64,000 nucleotides of DNA from an uncultured Muribaculaceae bacterium (GTDB lineage Bacteria; Bacteroidota; Bacteroidia; Bacteroidales; Muribaculaceae): positions 32,380 to 96,379 of the forward strand of contig CAJUOC010000005.1 in the NCBI GenBank assembly GCA_910587925.1, read 5' to 3'. How positions within the stretch are numbered: the first letter of the stretch is position 1; each line of letters begins with the position of its first letter. Below the pieces are notes generated by a model. That model searched no databases, was not told where the DNA came from, and worked only from the letters and a program-made list of their open reading frames with translations. This document shows, in pieces, positions 16,773 through 24,980 of this stretch. A program made the translations under genes and the position numbers.

Positions 16773-18356
16773 TCAACCCTCGGCGCCGTGGGGCACGGGC
16801 GGGTAGTCGAGGGTATAGTGGAGGCCGCGCGAGGCGTGGCGCTCCTTGGCCTGGCGCATCACCAGATAGCCCACGTTGATGATATTGCGCAGCTCGCATA
16901 TCTCGCGCGACACCTTGGAGCTCTTGAAGAGGCGCTCGGTCTCCTCGTAGAGGATGTCGAGGCGGTTCCAGGCGCGGTCGAGGCGCAGATTGGAGCGCAC
17001 GATGCCCACGTATGTACCCATGATCTGGCCCACCTCGCGTATGCTCTGGGTGATGAGCACCATCTCCTCGGGGTGGCGGGTGCCGTCGTCGTTCCAGTCG
17101 GGCACATCGTGGCGCAGGGCCAGGCCGCCCAGGCGGCCGACGGCGTGGCGCGCGGCGGCGTCGGCATACACGACGGCTTCGATGAGCGAGTTGGATGCCA
17201 GGCGGTTGCCGCCGTGCAGTCCGGTGCACGAGCACTCGCCCAGGGCGTAGAGGCGGTCGATGCTCGACTGGCCGTCGAGGTCGACCTTGATGCCGCCGCA
17301 GAGGTAGTGGGCGGCGGGGGCCACGGGTATGTAGTCGCGGGTGATGTCGATGCCCAGCGAGAGGCACTTGCGGTAGATGTTGGGGAAGTGGCGGCGGGTC
17401 TCCTCGGGGTCTTTGTGGGTCACGTCGAGGTATACGTGGTCGTCGCCGTGGAGCTTCATCTCGGAATCGATGGCGCGGGCCACGATGTCGCGCGGCGCCA
17501 GCGACAGGCGCGGGTCGTACTTGTGCATGAACTCCTCGCCGCGCAGGTTGCGCAGCACGGCGCCGTAGCCGCGCATGGCCTCGGTGATGAGGAAGGAGGG
17601 ACGGTCGCCGGGATGGAAGAGGGCCGTGGGGTGAAACTGTATGAACTCCATGTCTTTGACCGTACCCTTGGCGCGGTATACCATGGCTATGCCGTCGCCG
17701 GTGGCCACCAGCGGATTGGTGGTGGTCTGGTACACGGCGCCGGCGCCGCCGGTGGCCATCACGGTGACGCGGCTCAGGAAGGTGTCGACACGGCCGGTGG
17801 CCTGGTCGAGCACGTAGGCGCCGTAGCAGGTGATGTCGGGGGTGCGGCGGGTGACGATGCGGCCCAGATGATGCTGGGTGATGATCTCGATGGCAAAGTG
17901 ATGCTCGTAGATGTCGATGCCGGGGTCGCGGCGCACGGCCTCGATGAGGCCGCGCTGTATCTCGTAGCCGGTATTGTCGGCGTGATGGAGGATGCGGAAC
18001 TCCGAGTGGCCGCCCTCGCGGTGGAGGTCAAAGCTGCCGTCGTCGCGGCGGTCGAAGTTGACTCCCCAGCGTATCAGCTCCTCTATCTGCGAGGGTGCGC
18101 GGCGCACGACCTGCTCCACGGCCGCAGGGTCGCTGAGCCAGTCGCCCGCCACCATCGTGTCGTGGATGTGCTTGTCGAAGTCGTCGACCTCAAGATTGGT
18201 CACCGAGGCCACACCGCCCTGGGCCAGGGCCGTATTGGCCTCGTCGAGGGTGGTCTTGCAGATGAGGGCCACGCGCCCGTGGCGCGCTACCTTCAGAGCG
18301 AAACTCATGCCGGCTATACCGGAGCCGATCACCAGAAAATCATACTCGCGTGTCAT
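16773..18356 (-). CDS. nadB: L-aspartate oxidase NadB
   Basis: NadB oxidises L-aspartate to iminoaspartate, the first step of NAD synthesis, using FAD. The 527-residue flavoprotein begins with the FAD motif FLVIGSGIAGMSFAL and contains NTALAQGGVAS, the succinate-dehydrogenase-like HPTALF and the second FAD segment LYALGECSCTGLHGGNRLASNSL. The start at 18356 forms an ATGA overlap with the nitroreductase gene; the longer open frame only re-reads that gene. Its partner nadA lies about 26 kb away at 43989-44939; nadC was not found in the window. Confidence 0.97.
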   Translation of the reverse strand: MTREYDFLVIGSGIAGMSFALKVARHGRVALICKTTLDEANTALAQGGVASVTNLEVDDFDKHIHDTMVAGDWLSDPAAVEQVVRRAPSQIEELIRWGVNFDRRDDGSFDLHREGGHSEFRILHHADNTGYEIQRGLIEAVRRDPGIDIYEHHFAIEIITQHHLGRIVTRRTPDITCYGAYVLDQATGRVDTFLSRVTVMATGGAGAVYQTTTNPLVATGDGIAMVYRAKGTVKDMEFIQFHPTALFHPGDRPSFLITEAMRGYGAVLRNLRGEEFMHKYDPRLSLAPRDIVARAIDSEMKLHGDDHVYLDVTHKDPEETRRHFPNIYRKCLSLGIDITRDYIPVAPAAHYLCGGIKVDLDGQSSIDRLYALGECSCTGLHGGNRLASNSLIEAVVYADAAARHAVGRLGGLALRHDVPDWNDDGTRHPEEMVLITQSIREVGQIMGTYVGIVRSNLRLDRAWNRLDILYEETERLFKSSKVSREICELRNIINVGYLVMRQAKERHASRGLHYTLDYPPVPHGAEG

Positions 18357-19087
18357 CGCTGTATCAATGTTGCTATAGGAGTGAGAGTTGGATGCGGATT
18401 GCGGGGCGCGCCGAGGGTATACATCGGCGCGGCCACCAGGAAGTGACACAGGGCTATGCCGCAGTCGAGAGCGTCGAAGCGGCCGGTGCCCAATGCGTAG
18501 ACATCGATGGAGCCGTCGCGGTTGGCGGCGAAGCGCCAGGGCTGTCGGTTGCGGGCGCTCGGGGCCAGGCGCGCGGCCTCTATGCCGCGCATGGCCTCGG
18601 GGGCGGGGGTGCCGGCCACCACGAGCTCGGCGGCGCTGTGGCGGGAGGCCGAGCGGATGGCGCCGCGCATGATGCGCTCGGCCAGGCGCAGGCGTCCGGC
18701 CGGATAGCCCGCGGCGATGACGGCACACGGCCCGCCGGCGGTGTCGCCCAGCGAGCGCTCTATGGCGCGCCGGTCGTAGGTGGCTCCGAGCCACACTGTG
18801 CCCAGGCCACGGCGCACGGCCTCGAGCACAAAACGCTCGCCGGCCATGCCGGCGGCCACGGCGGCGGCCGTGTCGGCGGGGTCGCAGAGCACGGCGGCGT
18901 AGGCCGGTGTGCCGCTTATGACGCCGTATGTGCCGATACGCACGCCGTCGAGCGCGCCTTGCGGCGGCAGACGCAGGGCGGCCGTGGCCTCGGCGCCGCA
19001 CTCGCGCAGCAGCGCCGCACCCGGCGGTGTGTGGGTGAAGGTGCGCACCGAGCGGCGCTCCTCGATGGCTTGCAGCAGTGTCAGCAT
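18353..19087 (-). CDS. Nitroreductase-family flavoprotein
   Basis: The 244-residue product has two halves typical of a fused nitroreductase subtype: N-terminal LLQAIEERRSVRTF and, near the middle, LGTVWLGATYDRR, both common to FMN-dependent nitroreductases, and a second RLAPSARNRQPWRF segment. PSARNRQPW is the usual FMN-contacting region, here in the second half rather than the first, so this is the TM1586-like group rather than NfsB. Substrate is not predictable. It overlaps the SUI1-like gene by 7 nt and nadB by 4 nt, so it is translated from the same message. Confidence 0.85.
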   Translation of the reverse strand: MLTLLQAIEERRSVRTFTHTPPGAALLRECGAEATAALRLPPQGALDGVRIGTYGVISGTPAYAAVLCDPADTAAAVAAGMAGERFVLEAVRRGLGTVWLGATYDRRAIERSLGDTAGGPCAVIAAGYPAGRLRLAERIMRGAIRSASRHSAAELVVAGTPAPEAMRGIEAARLAPSARNRQPWRFAANRDGSIDVYALGTGRFDALDCGIALCHFLVAAPMYTLGAPRNPHPTLTPIATLIQR

Positions 19088-19428
19088 AGGCGTGCCTTGT
19101 GTCCGAGTGCTGTGAGGGCGTCGACCACGGCGCGGCCGCGGTCGCCCTGTATGAGTATCTCGCCGCCGCGGGCCGAGCCGCCGGTGCCGAGTCGCCGCTT
19201 CAGCGCAGCGGCCAGCGCTTCGATGTCGGCCTCGGGATAGTCCCCGGCAAAGCCGTAGATGATGGTGGCGACCTTGCCGCCACGGCCCTTGCGCTCGACG
19301 CTCACCCGCAGCAGCCCGGCAGATACGGGCGCGGCGGCCTCAGGCGCCGGCTCGGGATCGGCGGCGCCGTCGGCAGGGAGCAGGGCACCCAGGGCGGCGC
19401 GCCAGTCGTCGGTATCGGGGCGGCTCAT
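19081..19428 (-). CDS. SUI1/YciH-family translation initiation factor homologue
   Basis: The 115-residue protein ends in a SUI1 domain of about 75 residues: LRVSVERKGRGGKVATII, then LAAALKRRLGTGGSARGGEILIQGDRG, where the GTGGSARG-I-QGD pattern is the family hallmark. Bacterial members (YciH) resemble eukaryotic eIF1 and are thought to influence start-site fidelity. The N-terminal 35 residues are acidic and alanine-proline rich and probably disordered. It overlaps the lipoprotein gene by ATGA and the nitroreductase gene by 7 nt. Confidence 0.88.
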   Translation of the reverse strand: MSRPDTDDWRAALGALLPADGAADPEPAPEAAAPVSAGLLRVSVERKGRGGKVATIIYGFAGDYPEADIEALAAALKRRLGTGGSARGGEILIQGDRGRAVVDALTALGHKARLC

Positions 19429-19868
19429 GGCTGGTGATGGTCTATGGCGTCTTCCTCCTCGATGACGAGGGAGTCGCGCGGTATCTCGAGATATGAGCCC
19501 ACACGGTCGAGCACCATCAGGCGGCCGGCATCCTCGCCGGTGACCGAGCGCAGGAAGTGCTCGACGGTATCGGGCGCGAGCTGGCGGGCGCGGGCCAGGC
19601 AGCGGGCGGCCGAGGCGTCGTTGGCCTCGACTTCCGACGGGCTGCTCAGCCTCACCAGTGCCCGCGACAGCTCACATAGCTGGCCGGGGGTGAGGGCGGC
19701 GAAGGCGGCAGAGTCGGCCAGCAGGCGCTCGGCGTCGCGCTGGGCGCCGTGGCGGTCGCCGCGGTCGAGCTCCGAGGTGATGCGCCCGACCGTATCTGAG
19801 CCGACGGGAGCGCCGCACGAGCCAAGGAGCATGGCCACCAGGACCATCATTATGACTGTGAGCCTCAT
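19425..19868 (-). CDS. Small lipoprotein of unknown function
   Basis: The 147-residue product has a signal peptide with a lipobox, LLGSC, placing the lipidated cysteine at residue 18. The mature part is largely helical and leucine/alanine-rich, with a repeat-like RGDRHGAQRDAERLLADSAAFAALTPGQLCEL pattern that could form TPR-like helix pairs. No family was recognised. It sits between ribH and the SUI1 gene with ATGA overlaps on both sides, so it is cotranscribed with them. Its cellular site is probably the inner leaflet of the outer membrane or the inner membrane. Confidence 0.8.
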   Translation of the reverse strand: MRLTVIMMVLVAMLLGSCGAPVGSDTVGRITSELDRGDRHGAQRDAERLLADSAAFAALTPGQLCELSRALVRLSSPSEVEANDASAARCLARARQLAPDTVEHFLRSVTGEDAGRLMVLDRVGSYLEIPRDSLVIEEEDAIDHHQP

Positions 19869-20347
19869 AAATCCTTGACGTGCTTGGCAAATGCCATCAT
19901 CTTCAGGGCGGTATCGGCTGCCTCGGCTCCCTTGTCACCGCAGGGACCGCCGCAGCGGTCGAGGGCGTCTTGCTCGGTGTCGACGGTGAGCACGCCGAAG
20001 ATGACAGGTATATCGCACTCGGCATTGAGGTGGGTCACACCCTGGGTCACACTCTGGCACACGTAGTCGAAGTGGGGTGTGCCGCCGCGGATGACGCAGC
20101 CGAAGACTACGACGGCGTCGTAAAGCCCGGTCTCGATGATGGCCGAGGCGCCGAAGGTGAGCTCGACGGCGCCGGGCACTGTGAATGTATCGACCGAGTC
20201 GGCCGCCACTCCGCGCGCGGCGAGGGTGGCGCGGCAGCTGTCGGCCAGGGCGCCGGTGATGTGGCCGTTCCACTCGGCCTGCACTATGGCTATGCGCACG
20301 TCGGTGTCGACGGTGGCGCTGAAGGGATTGGGTACGTAGGTAGACAT
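19865..20347 (-). CDS. ribH: 6,7-dimethyl-8-ribityllumazine synthase RibH
   Basis: RibH condenses 5-amino-6-ribitylaminouracil with 3,4-dihydroxybutanone phosphate, the penultimate step of riboflavin synthesis. The 160-residue protein has VQAEWNGHIT near the N-terminus, the substrate-binding VPGAVELTFGA, VVFGCVIRGGTPHFDYVC and the C-terminal PVIFGVLTVDTEQDAL, in family order. It is normally a 60-subunit or pentameric cytoplasmic enzyme. It begins 28 nt after the PfkB-like gene; the spacer is a run of alternating T and A. Confidence 0.97.
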   Translation of the reverse strand: MSTYVPNPFSATVDTDVRIAIVQAEWNGHITGALADSCRATLAARGVAADSVDTFTVPGAVELTFGASAIIETGLYDAVVVFGCVIRGGTPHFDYVCQSVTQGVTHLNAECDIPVIFGVLTVDTEQDALDRCGGPCGDKGAEAADTALKMMAFAKHVKDL

Positions 20348-20375
20348 ATATATTATATATAGGAGAGTAGAGGGG

Positions 20376-21281
20376 TCATACTTTGCGCTGCCATGACTCG
20401 GTGAGCGAAGCTGCGGCGGCGCGGGCCGAGGCTACGGCCGCCGTGAGGAGGTCGCGGCGGATGTCGGCGCCCGGGGTGTCGAGGTCGGCGGGGCGCAGGT
20501 CGGAGGCCACGATGCCCGATACCAGGCCGGCGACGATGCCGGCATTCCAGTGCAGCGACAGGCAGGTGTCGGCGGGTATCTCGACCGAGGTGACATCGTG
20601 GCCGCTGAAGTAGCTGATGTGGCGGCAGGCGGGATCGACACTCACCATCGAGCGGCAGTAGAAGTCGATATGGTCGGCATAGCAGCGGGCGTCGGAGTCG
20701 ATGCCGAAGATGAGCCGGAGGTCTTCGCCGCGGGCCACCACCAGATGGGCCGTCTCGAGATTGTCGAGTATGGCGGGCATCACGCGGGTGATGCGGCTCT
20801 CGCGTCCGGGCAGAAATCCGGGGAGGTATACCATCAGGGCGCCGCGCTCGCGGCAATTGTCGAGAAAGCGGGCCATGCGGGCGCGGGTGCGGGAGTCGAT
20901 GGCGTAGTATCCGCCGTATACGACGATGCAGCTGTCGTCGACACGCGGCCACACGACATCGAAGTCGGCCGGCCCGTAGTCGGCATAGCGGGTGACGTCG
21001 ACGCCGCCGCCCGTGGCGTCGGTATACAGCTGCAGGGGGGTGCGGCCCTCGGTGAAGCGGTCGATACACCGGGTGTCGGCACCGGCCTCGGCGAGAAACT
21101 TCACCACACGGTCGCCGGCGGGGTCGGCGCCGGCCTCCGACACCACCTCCACTGCCAGCCCCAGGCGGGCGAGCATGGCGGCGGCGTTGATGATGCGGCT
21201 GCCGGTGACGGCGCCCACCGGGCGCTCGCCTTCAAATACTATGTCGAGGCAGCTCTCGCCTATGCAGATAATCTTTCTCAT
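20376..21281 (-). CDS. PfkB-like carbohydrate kinase lacking the GAGD motif
   Basis: The 301-residue product has the ribokinase-like N-terminus IICIGESCLDIVF, the sugar-binding region around GSRIINAAAMLARLG and the overall fold length of the PfkB family. In active members the C-terminal signature contains G-A-G-D, whose aspartate is the catalytic base. Here the corresponding stretch reads LSLHWNAGIVAGLVSG, so the glycines and the aspartate are replaced although the following NAGI is kept. The protein may be catalytically dead or use another base. It lies 38 nt after kdsD. Confidence 0.8.
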   Translation of the reverse strand: MRKIICIGESCLDIVFEGERPVGAVTGSRIINAAAMLARLGLAVEVVSEAGADPAGDRVVKFLAEAGADTRCIDRFTEGRTPLQLYTDATGGGVDVTRYADYGPADFDVVWPRVDDSCIVVYGGYYAIDSRTRARMARFLDNCRERGALMVYLPGFLPGRESRITRVMPAILDNLETAHLVVARGEDLRLIFGIDSDARCYADHIDFYCRSMVSVDPACRHISYFSGHDVTSVEIPADTCLSLHWNAGIVAGLVSGIVASDLRPADLDTPGADIRRDLLTAAVASARAAAASLTESWQRKV

Positions 21282-21319
21282 TGCGTGTGTCAGTCAGGTA
21301 TGGGGGGGATGGCGGAGGC

Positions 21320-21928
21320 TCAGGAGCGCTCGCCGCGGGCGGCCGTGCCGAGGTAGCCGCCGTGGTGGCGTCGGGCATAGTCGGCGCGGTCAAAGGTGAT
21401 GGACTCCATCACGTTGACCACCAGCACATCGCCTATGACGGTCATCATGGTGGTCGATGTGGTGGGCGTCAGGCCCAGGGGGCACACCTCGGGGGCCGGA
21501 GCAGTGAAGAGAGCCACATCGGCCTCGCGGGCCAGGGGCGAGTCGGGCTTGCCGGTGATGACGATGAGGGGTATGCCGGCATAGAGGCCGCGGGCGAGGC
21601 GTATCAGCTCGATGATCTCGCTGGTCTTGCCGGAGTTGGATATGAGCAGCATCACATCGTCGGGCTGCATCACGCCCAGGTCGCCGTGCTGTGCCTCAGC
21701 CGGGTGGAGATACACCGCCGGGGTGCCGGTGGAGGAGAAGGTCGTGGCGATATTCATGGCTATCTGCCCGGCCTTGCCCATGCCCGAGGTGATGAGCTTG
21801 CCGCGGCGGCGGTGTACATGCTCCACGATGAGCTCCACGGCGCGCTCATACTCGTCGGTGACGGGGATGGCGGCCACCGCGGCGCTCTCGGCCGCCAGGA
21901 TGCGGCGCATAGACTCCTTGATGTCCAT
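21320..21928 (-). CDS. kdsD: Arabinose-5-phosphate isomerase-type SIS protein (KdsD-like)
   Basis: KdsD isomerises ribulose-5-phosphate to arabinose-5-phosphate, the entry to Kdo in lipopolysaccharide. The 202-residue protein is a single SIS domain: LITSGMGKAGQIAMNIATTF, HGDLGVMQPDDVMLLISNSGKTSEII and the terminal PTTSTTMMTVIGDVL match the KdsD/KpsF pattern. The two C-terminal CBS domains of E. coli KdsD are absent. That short form is common in Bacteroidota. It lies 1 nt after purB and precedes the PfkB-like gene. Confidence 0.88.
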   Translation of the reverse strand: MDIKESMRRILAAESAAVAAIPVTDEYERAVELIVEHVHRRRGKLITSGMGKAGQIAMNIATTFSSTGTPAVYLHPAEAQHGDLGVMQPDDVMLLISNSGKTSEIIELIRLARGLYAGIPLIVITGKPDSPLAREADVALFTAPAPEVCPLGLTPTTSTTMMTVIGDVLVVNVMESITFDRADYARRHHGGYLGTAARGERS

Positions 21929-21929
21929 A

Positions 21930-23273
21930 TCAGAATCCTGTATAGGTGGAGGGCGACAGGGCGTGGAGCTCGGCGCGCACGTCCTCGCTCACCTCCAGTG
22001 TATCGATAAATGCCGATATCGACTCGGCGGTGACGGCTTCGTTGGTGCGGGTGAGGGCCTTGAGGGTCTCGTAGGGGTTGGGGTAGCCCTCGCGGCGCAG
22101 GATGGTCTGTATGCCCTCGGCCACCACGGCCCAGGCTGCCTCGAGGTCGGCGTCGATGCTCTCGCGGTGGAGCAGGAGCTTGCCCAGACCCTTGAGGGTC
22201 GAGGCAAAGGCGATGAGGGTGTGGGCCAGGGGCACGCCGACATTGCGCAGCACGGTCGAGTCGGTCAGGTCGCGCTGCAGTCGCGACACGGGCAGCTTGG
22301 CGGCCAGATGGGCCAGTATGGCGTCGGCCATGCCGAGGTTGCCCTCGGAGTTTTCAAAGTCGATGGGATTTACCTTGTGGGGCATGGCCGATGAGCCTAC
22401 CTCGCCGGCCATGATGCGCTGCTTGAAGTATCCCGAGGAGATGTACATCCATATGTCGCGGTCGAGGTCGAGCACGATGGTGTTGATGCGGCGCAGTGCG
22501 TCGAAGAGGGCGGCCAGATTGTCGTAGTTGGATATCTGGGTGGTGTACTCCTCGCGCTCGATGCCGAGGCTGTCGCGCAGGAAGGCGGCGGCGAAGGCGG
22601 GCCAATCGTGGCCGGGGAAAGCGGCGCGGTGGGCGTTGAAGTTGCCGGTGGCGCCGCCGAATTTGCCCGATACGGGCACCGCGCGCAGCTGCTCGAGCTG
22701 GCGGCGCAGGCGGTATACATACACCATAAACTCCTTGCCCAGGCGGGTGGGCGACGCGGGCTGGCCGTGGGTACGTGCCAGCATGGGCACGTCTTTCCAC
22801 TCGTCGGCCAGGGCCTCGAGCTTGTCGATGAGCGCCGCCAGGGCGGGCTCGTATGCCTCGCGCAGGGCGTCGGCCAGCGACATGGGCACGGCCGTGTTGT
22901 TGATATCCTGCGAGGTGAGGCCAAAGTGGATAAATTCCTTGTAGGCGGCCAGCCCGAGGCGGTCAAACTGCTCCTTGAGGAAGTACTCCACCGCCTTGAC
23001 GTCGTGATTGGTCACGCCCTCTATCTCCTTGATACGGCGGGCATCGTCGAGGCTGAAATCGCGGTAGATGTCGCGCAGGGCGGCCACTGCGTCGGGGTCG
23101 GCGCCGGCGAGCTGCGGCAGAGGTATCCCGGCCAGGGCGATGAAATACTCTATCTCTACTTTGACACGGTACCGGATGAGTGCAAATTCAGAGAAATAGC
23201 GGTCAAGCTGCTCACATTTAGAGCGATAGCGTCCATCTACGGGCGAGATGGCGGTCAGCGGAGTCAGTTCCAT
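21930..23273 (-). CDS. purB: Adenylosuccinate lyase PurB
   Basis: PurB cleaves SAICAR and adenylosuccinate in purine synthesis. The 447-residue protein has TSQDINNTA, the signature loop GSSAMPHKVNPIDFEN with the catalytic serine, and the N-terminal ISPVDGRYRSK found in the E. coli-type enzymes. The start at 23273 (MELTPL) fits the family; nine upstream codons would overlap the promoter. It is the first gene of an operon running to nadB. Confidence 0.97.
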   Translation of the reverse strand: MELTPLTAISPVDGRYRSKCEQLDRYFSEFALIRYRVKVEIEYFIALAGIPLPQLAGADPDAVAALRDIYRDFSLDDARRIKEIEGVTNHDVKAVEYFLKEQFDRLGLAAYKEFIHFGLTSQDINNTAVPMSLADALREAYEPALAALIDKLEALADEWKDVPMLARTHGQPASPTRLGKEFMVYVYRLRRQLEQLRAVPVSGKFGGATGNFNAHRAAFPGHDWPAFAAAFLRDSLGIEREEYTTQISNYDNLAALFDALRRINTIVLDLDRDIWMYISSGYFKQRIMAGEVGSSAMPHKVNPIDFENSEGNLGMADAILAHLAAKLPVSRLQRDLTDSTVLRNVGVPLAHTLIAFASTLKGLGKLLLHRESIDADLEAAWAVVAEGIQTILRREGYPNPYETLKALTRTNEAVTAESISAFIDTLEVSEDVRAELHALSPSTYTGF

Positions 23274-23297
23274 GGGCTGGTTGCGATAAATAATGCA

Positions 23298-23305
23298 CAA
23301 AAGTA
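23298..23305 (-). promoter_or_regulatory. Probable -7 element of the purB operon
   Basis: The minus strand reads TACTTTTG, matching TAnnTTTG. It lies 25 nt before the purB ATG, so transcription would begin near 23293 with a leader of about 20 nt. No TTTG is seen at the expected -33 position. Confidence 0.5.
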
Positions 23306-23350
23306 ATGAAAAATCCGCTATCCGCCGCCCCTTTCCCCCGAAAACCTGCG

Positions 23351-23411
23351 CGGACTGTTCAGGGGGGGCGGACTATTCGGGGGAGCGACTGAACCGTTGC
23401 GCCGGAGGCGC
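23351..23411. repeat. Short imperfect direct repeat and hairpin between ompA and purB
   Basis: CGGACTgTTCaGGGGGGGC (23351-23369) is followed by CGGACTaTTCgGGGGGAGC (23369-23386) and then a partial third unit GACTGAACCG. GCGCC-gga-GGCGC (23399-23411) is a 5-bp hairpin with a 3-nt loop like the hairpins at 398-487. No gene lies in this interval. Confidence 0.6.
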
Positions 23412-23424
23412 TCTGATACAATGA

Positions 23425-23452
23425 AAACCCCCGGCCGCGGGGCCGGGGGTTT
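23425..23452 (-). terminator. Terminator of ompA
   Basis: A perfect 12-bp stem, AAACCCCCGGCC with GGCCGGGGGTTT, encloses a 4-nt GCGG loop. It starts 20 nt after the ompA stop, and the minus strand continues with TTTTCATTG. The stem is GC-rich and strong. Confidence 0.85.
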
Positions 23453-23471
23453 CCGAGAGTCGAAAGTTGTG

Positions 23472-24686
23472 TTATTGAGCGTTGGAGAAGATTACGATAC
23501 GGTTCCAGTTGTTGACGTCGTAGGGCTGTACATCGGAGCCTTCGGCCTGGATTGAGAGACGGTCGGGGTTGATGCCGTACTGGTCTACGAGAGCCTTCTG
23601 GACGCTTTCGGCGCGGCGCTTCGAGAGAGCCATGTTGTAGGAGCTGGTGCCGGTATTCTTGTCGGCGTAGCCTACGATGGCGACTTTCTGCTCGGGGTTG
23701 GCCTTCATCCACTCGGCGATGTTGTATACATTTACCATTTCCTCAGAGGAGATGCGCGAGGAGTTGATGGTGAAGCGCACGGTGGCCATCAGAGGAGCTG
23801 CCTCGGGAGCGGGAGCTGCGGCGGGCTGTACCTCGGGGCAGGGGAGCTGAGCCTCTGCGGCGGCGAGGGCGGCGGCGGTGGTGGCGAGGGCGCCGCGCAG
23901 GTCATTGACCTGGCCGTTGAGGTTGCTGATGTAGCTCAGGTAGTCGCAGGGGTTGTAGCTGCGGAAGTCGGAGCCGCCGATGTTGAAGGAGAAGCCGCCG
24001 ATTGCGGAGATGTTCATGTCGATGGGTGCGCCGTGGGCGTAGTTGTTGAAGTTGTCGCCCATAAACTGTACGCGGCCTTCAGCGAAGAAGTCGACATACT
24101 TGCAGAGGCGGAAGCGGAGCTGCAGACCGGCCGATACGGGGAGAGTCCAGGAGTTGCGCTTGAGGTGGCCGTTTTCGCGGGTGATGTTGGCGGCGTCGGT
24201 GGGGCGATAGTCCCAGGTGAATGTACCGCCGATACCTACGAAGGGCACGATTGAGAATACGCGGGAGGAGTTGACACCGCCGAAGCTGTTGAACATATCC
24301 CACATCAGGTCGAAGTTGGCATTGCCCATCTTAGCTTTTGTAAACTGGTCGTTGTCCCAGTGGATGGCGGCGTAGTTGAAGCCTAAGCGCCAGCCCAGAT
24401 AGGGTGAGAACCATTTGCCGAAGCCGAGATTGTACATGGCAGTCATGTGATGCGATGCGTCGCCGCCGTTGGGGAGATTCTGCTCCACAAAGGGAGAGGT
24501 GATACCTGCGCCAAGCTGGATAAACCAATTGTCCTTGGCTGTCGAGTAGTAGTGAGTCTTACAGGGGATGTCGGTGGTGACAACGGTTTCTTCTTCCACG
24601 ACCACAGTCTCCTGTGCATTGGCGGTGCTGCCTGCAAGGGTCAGCGCGCCGCAAGCGGCCATAGCCCAAAACGCTTTCGTTTTCAT
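23472..24686 (-). CDS. ompA: OmpA-family outer membrane porin
   Basis: The 404-residue protein has a signal peptide (cleavage likely after ANA, near residue 24), an N-terminal beta-barrel with many alternating aromatic strands, a short alanine-proline linker (EVQPAAAPAPEAAP), and a C-terminal OmpA domain. In that domain NSSRISSEEMVNVYNIAEWM and GYADKNTGTSSYNMALSKRRAESV are the peptidoglycan-binding core. It anchors the outer membrane to the wall and may act as a porin. The start at 24686 (MKTKAF) gives a normal signal peptide; longer forms add an unlikely leader. It has its own terminator and a long leader. Confidence 0.95.
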   Translation of the reverse strand: MKTKAFWAMAACGALTLAGSTANAQETVVVEEETVVTTDIPCKTHYYSTAKDNWFIQLGAGITSPFVEQNLPNGGDASHHMTAMYNLGFGKWFSPYLGWRLGFNYAAIHWDNDQFTKAKMGNANFDLMWDMFNSFGGVNSSRVFSIVPFVGIGGTFTWDYRPTDAANITRENGHLKRNSWTLPVSAGLQLRFRLCKYVDFFAEGRVQFMGDNFNNYAHGAPIDMNISAIGGFSFNIGGSDFRSYNPCDYLSYISNLNGQVNDLRGALATTAAALAAAEAQLPCPEVQPAAAPAPEAAPLMATVRFTINSSRISSEEMVNVYNIAEWMKANPEQKVAIVGYADKNTGTSSYNMALSKRRAESVQKALVDQYGINPDRLSIQAEGSDVQPYDVNNWNRIVIFSNAQ

Positions 24687-24860
24687 TTTACTTTCTGTTT
24701 TTGTTTTTATTGAAGAGATTTGTAGTAGTTTCTCATAAATGCCCGAGTTGAGGCGGGCGGTTTTTGGGAGGTTTTGATATGATAACAAGCGCCGTTTTTG
24801 ATTTGTTCAGAAAAAAGAATAAATTTTGTAACCGAATTGTAGCACACCTTTGATGTGCGG

Positions 24861-24896
24861 CGCCCCCGCCCGGAGGAGATGTACCGGGCGGGGGCG
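24861..24896 (-). terminator. 13-bp GC hairpin between pyrC and ompA
   Basis: CGCCCCCGCCCGG (24861-24873) and CCGGGCGGGGGCG (24884-24896) form a perfect 13-bp stem with a 10-nt loop. It lies 85 nt after the pyrC stop. No T-run follows on the minus strand. Because a promoter lies between it and pyrC, it may be part of the ompA leader rather than, or as well as, a terminator for pyrC. Confidence 0.6.
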
Positions 24897-24930
24897 TCGT
24901 GCAAAACAATTTCCGTATAATTACCGATTG

Positions 24931-24961
24931 CAAAGGTACAGCGGCCGTCGGGCGCGCCAAA
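24931..24961 (-). promoter_or_regulatory. Strong promoter upstream of ompA
   Basis: The minus strand reads TTTG (24961-24958), 19 nt, then TACCTTTG (24938-24931), an exact match to the Bacteroidota promoter. Transcription would start near 24926, giving a leader of about 240 nt before the ompA ATG that contains the 13-bp hairpin at 24861-24896. Confidence 0.75.
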
Positions 24962-24980
24962 TACCCTCTGTAAGGTAATT

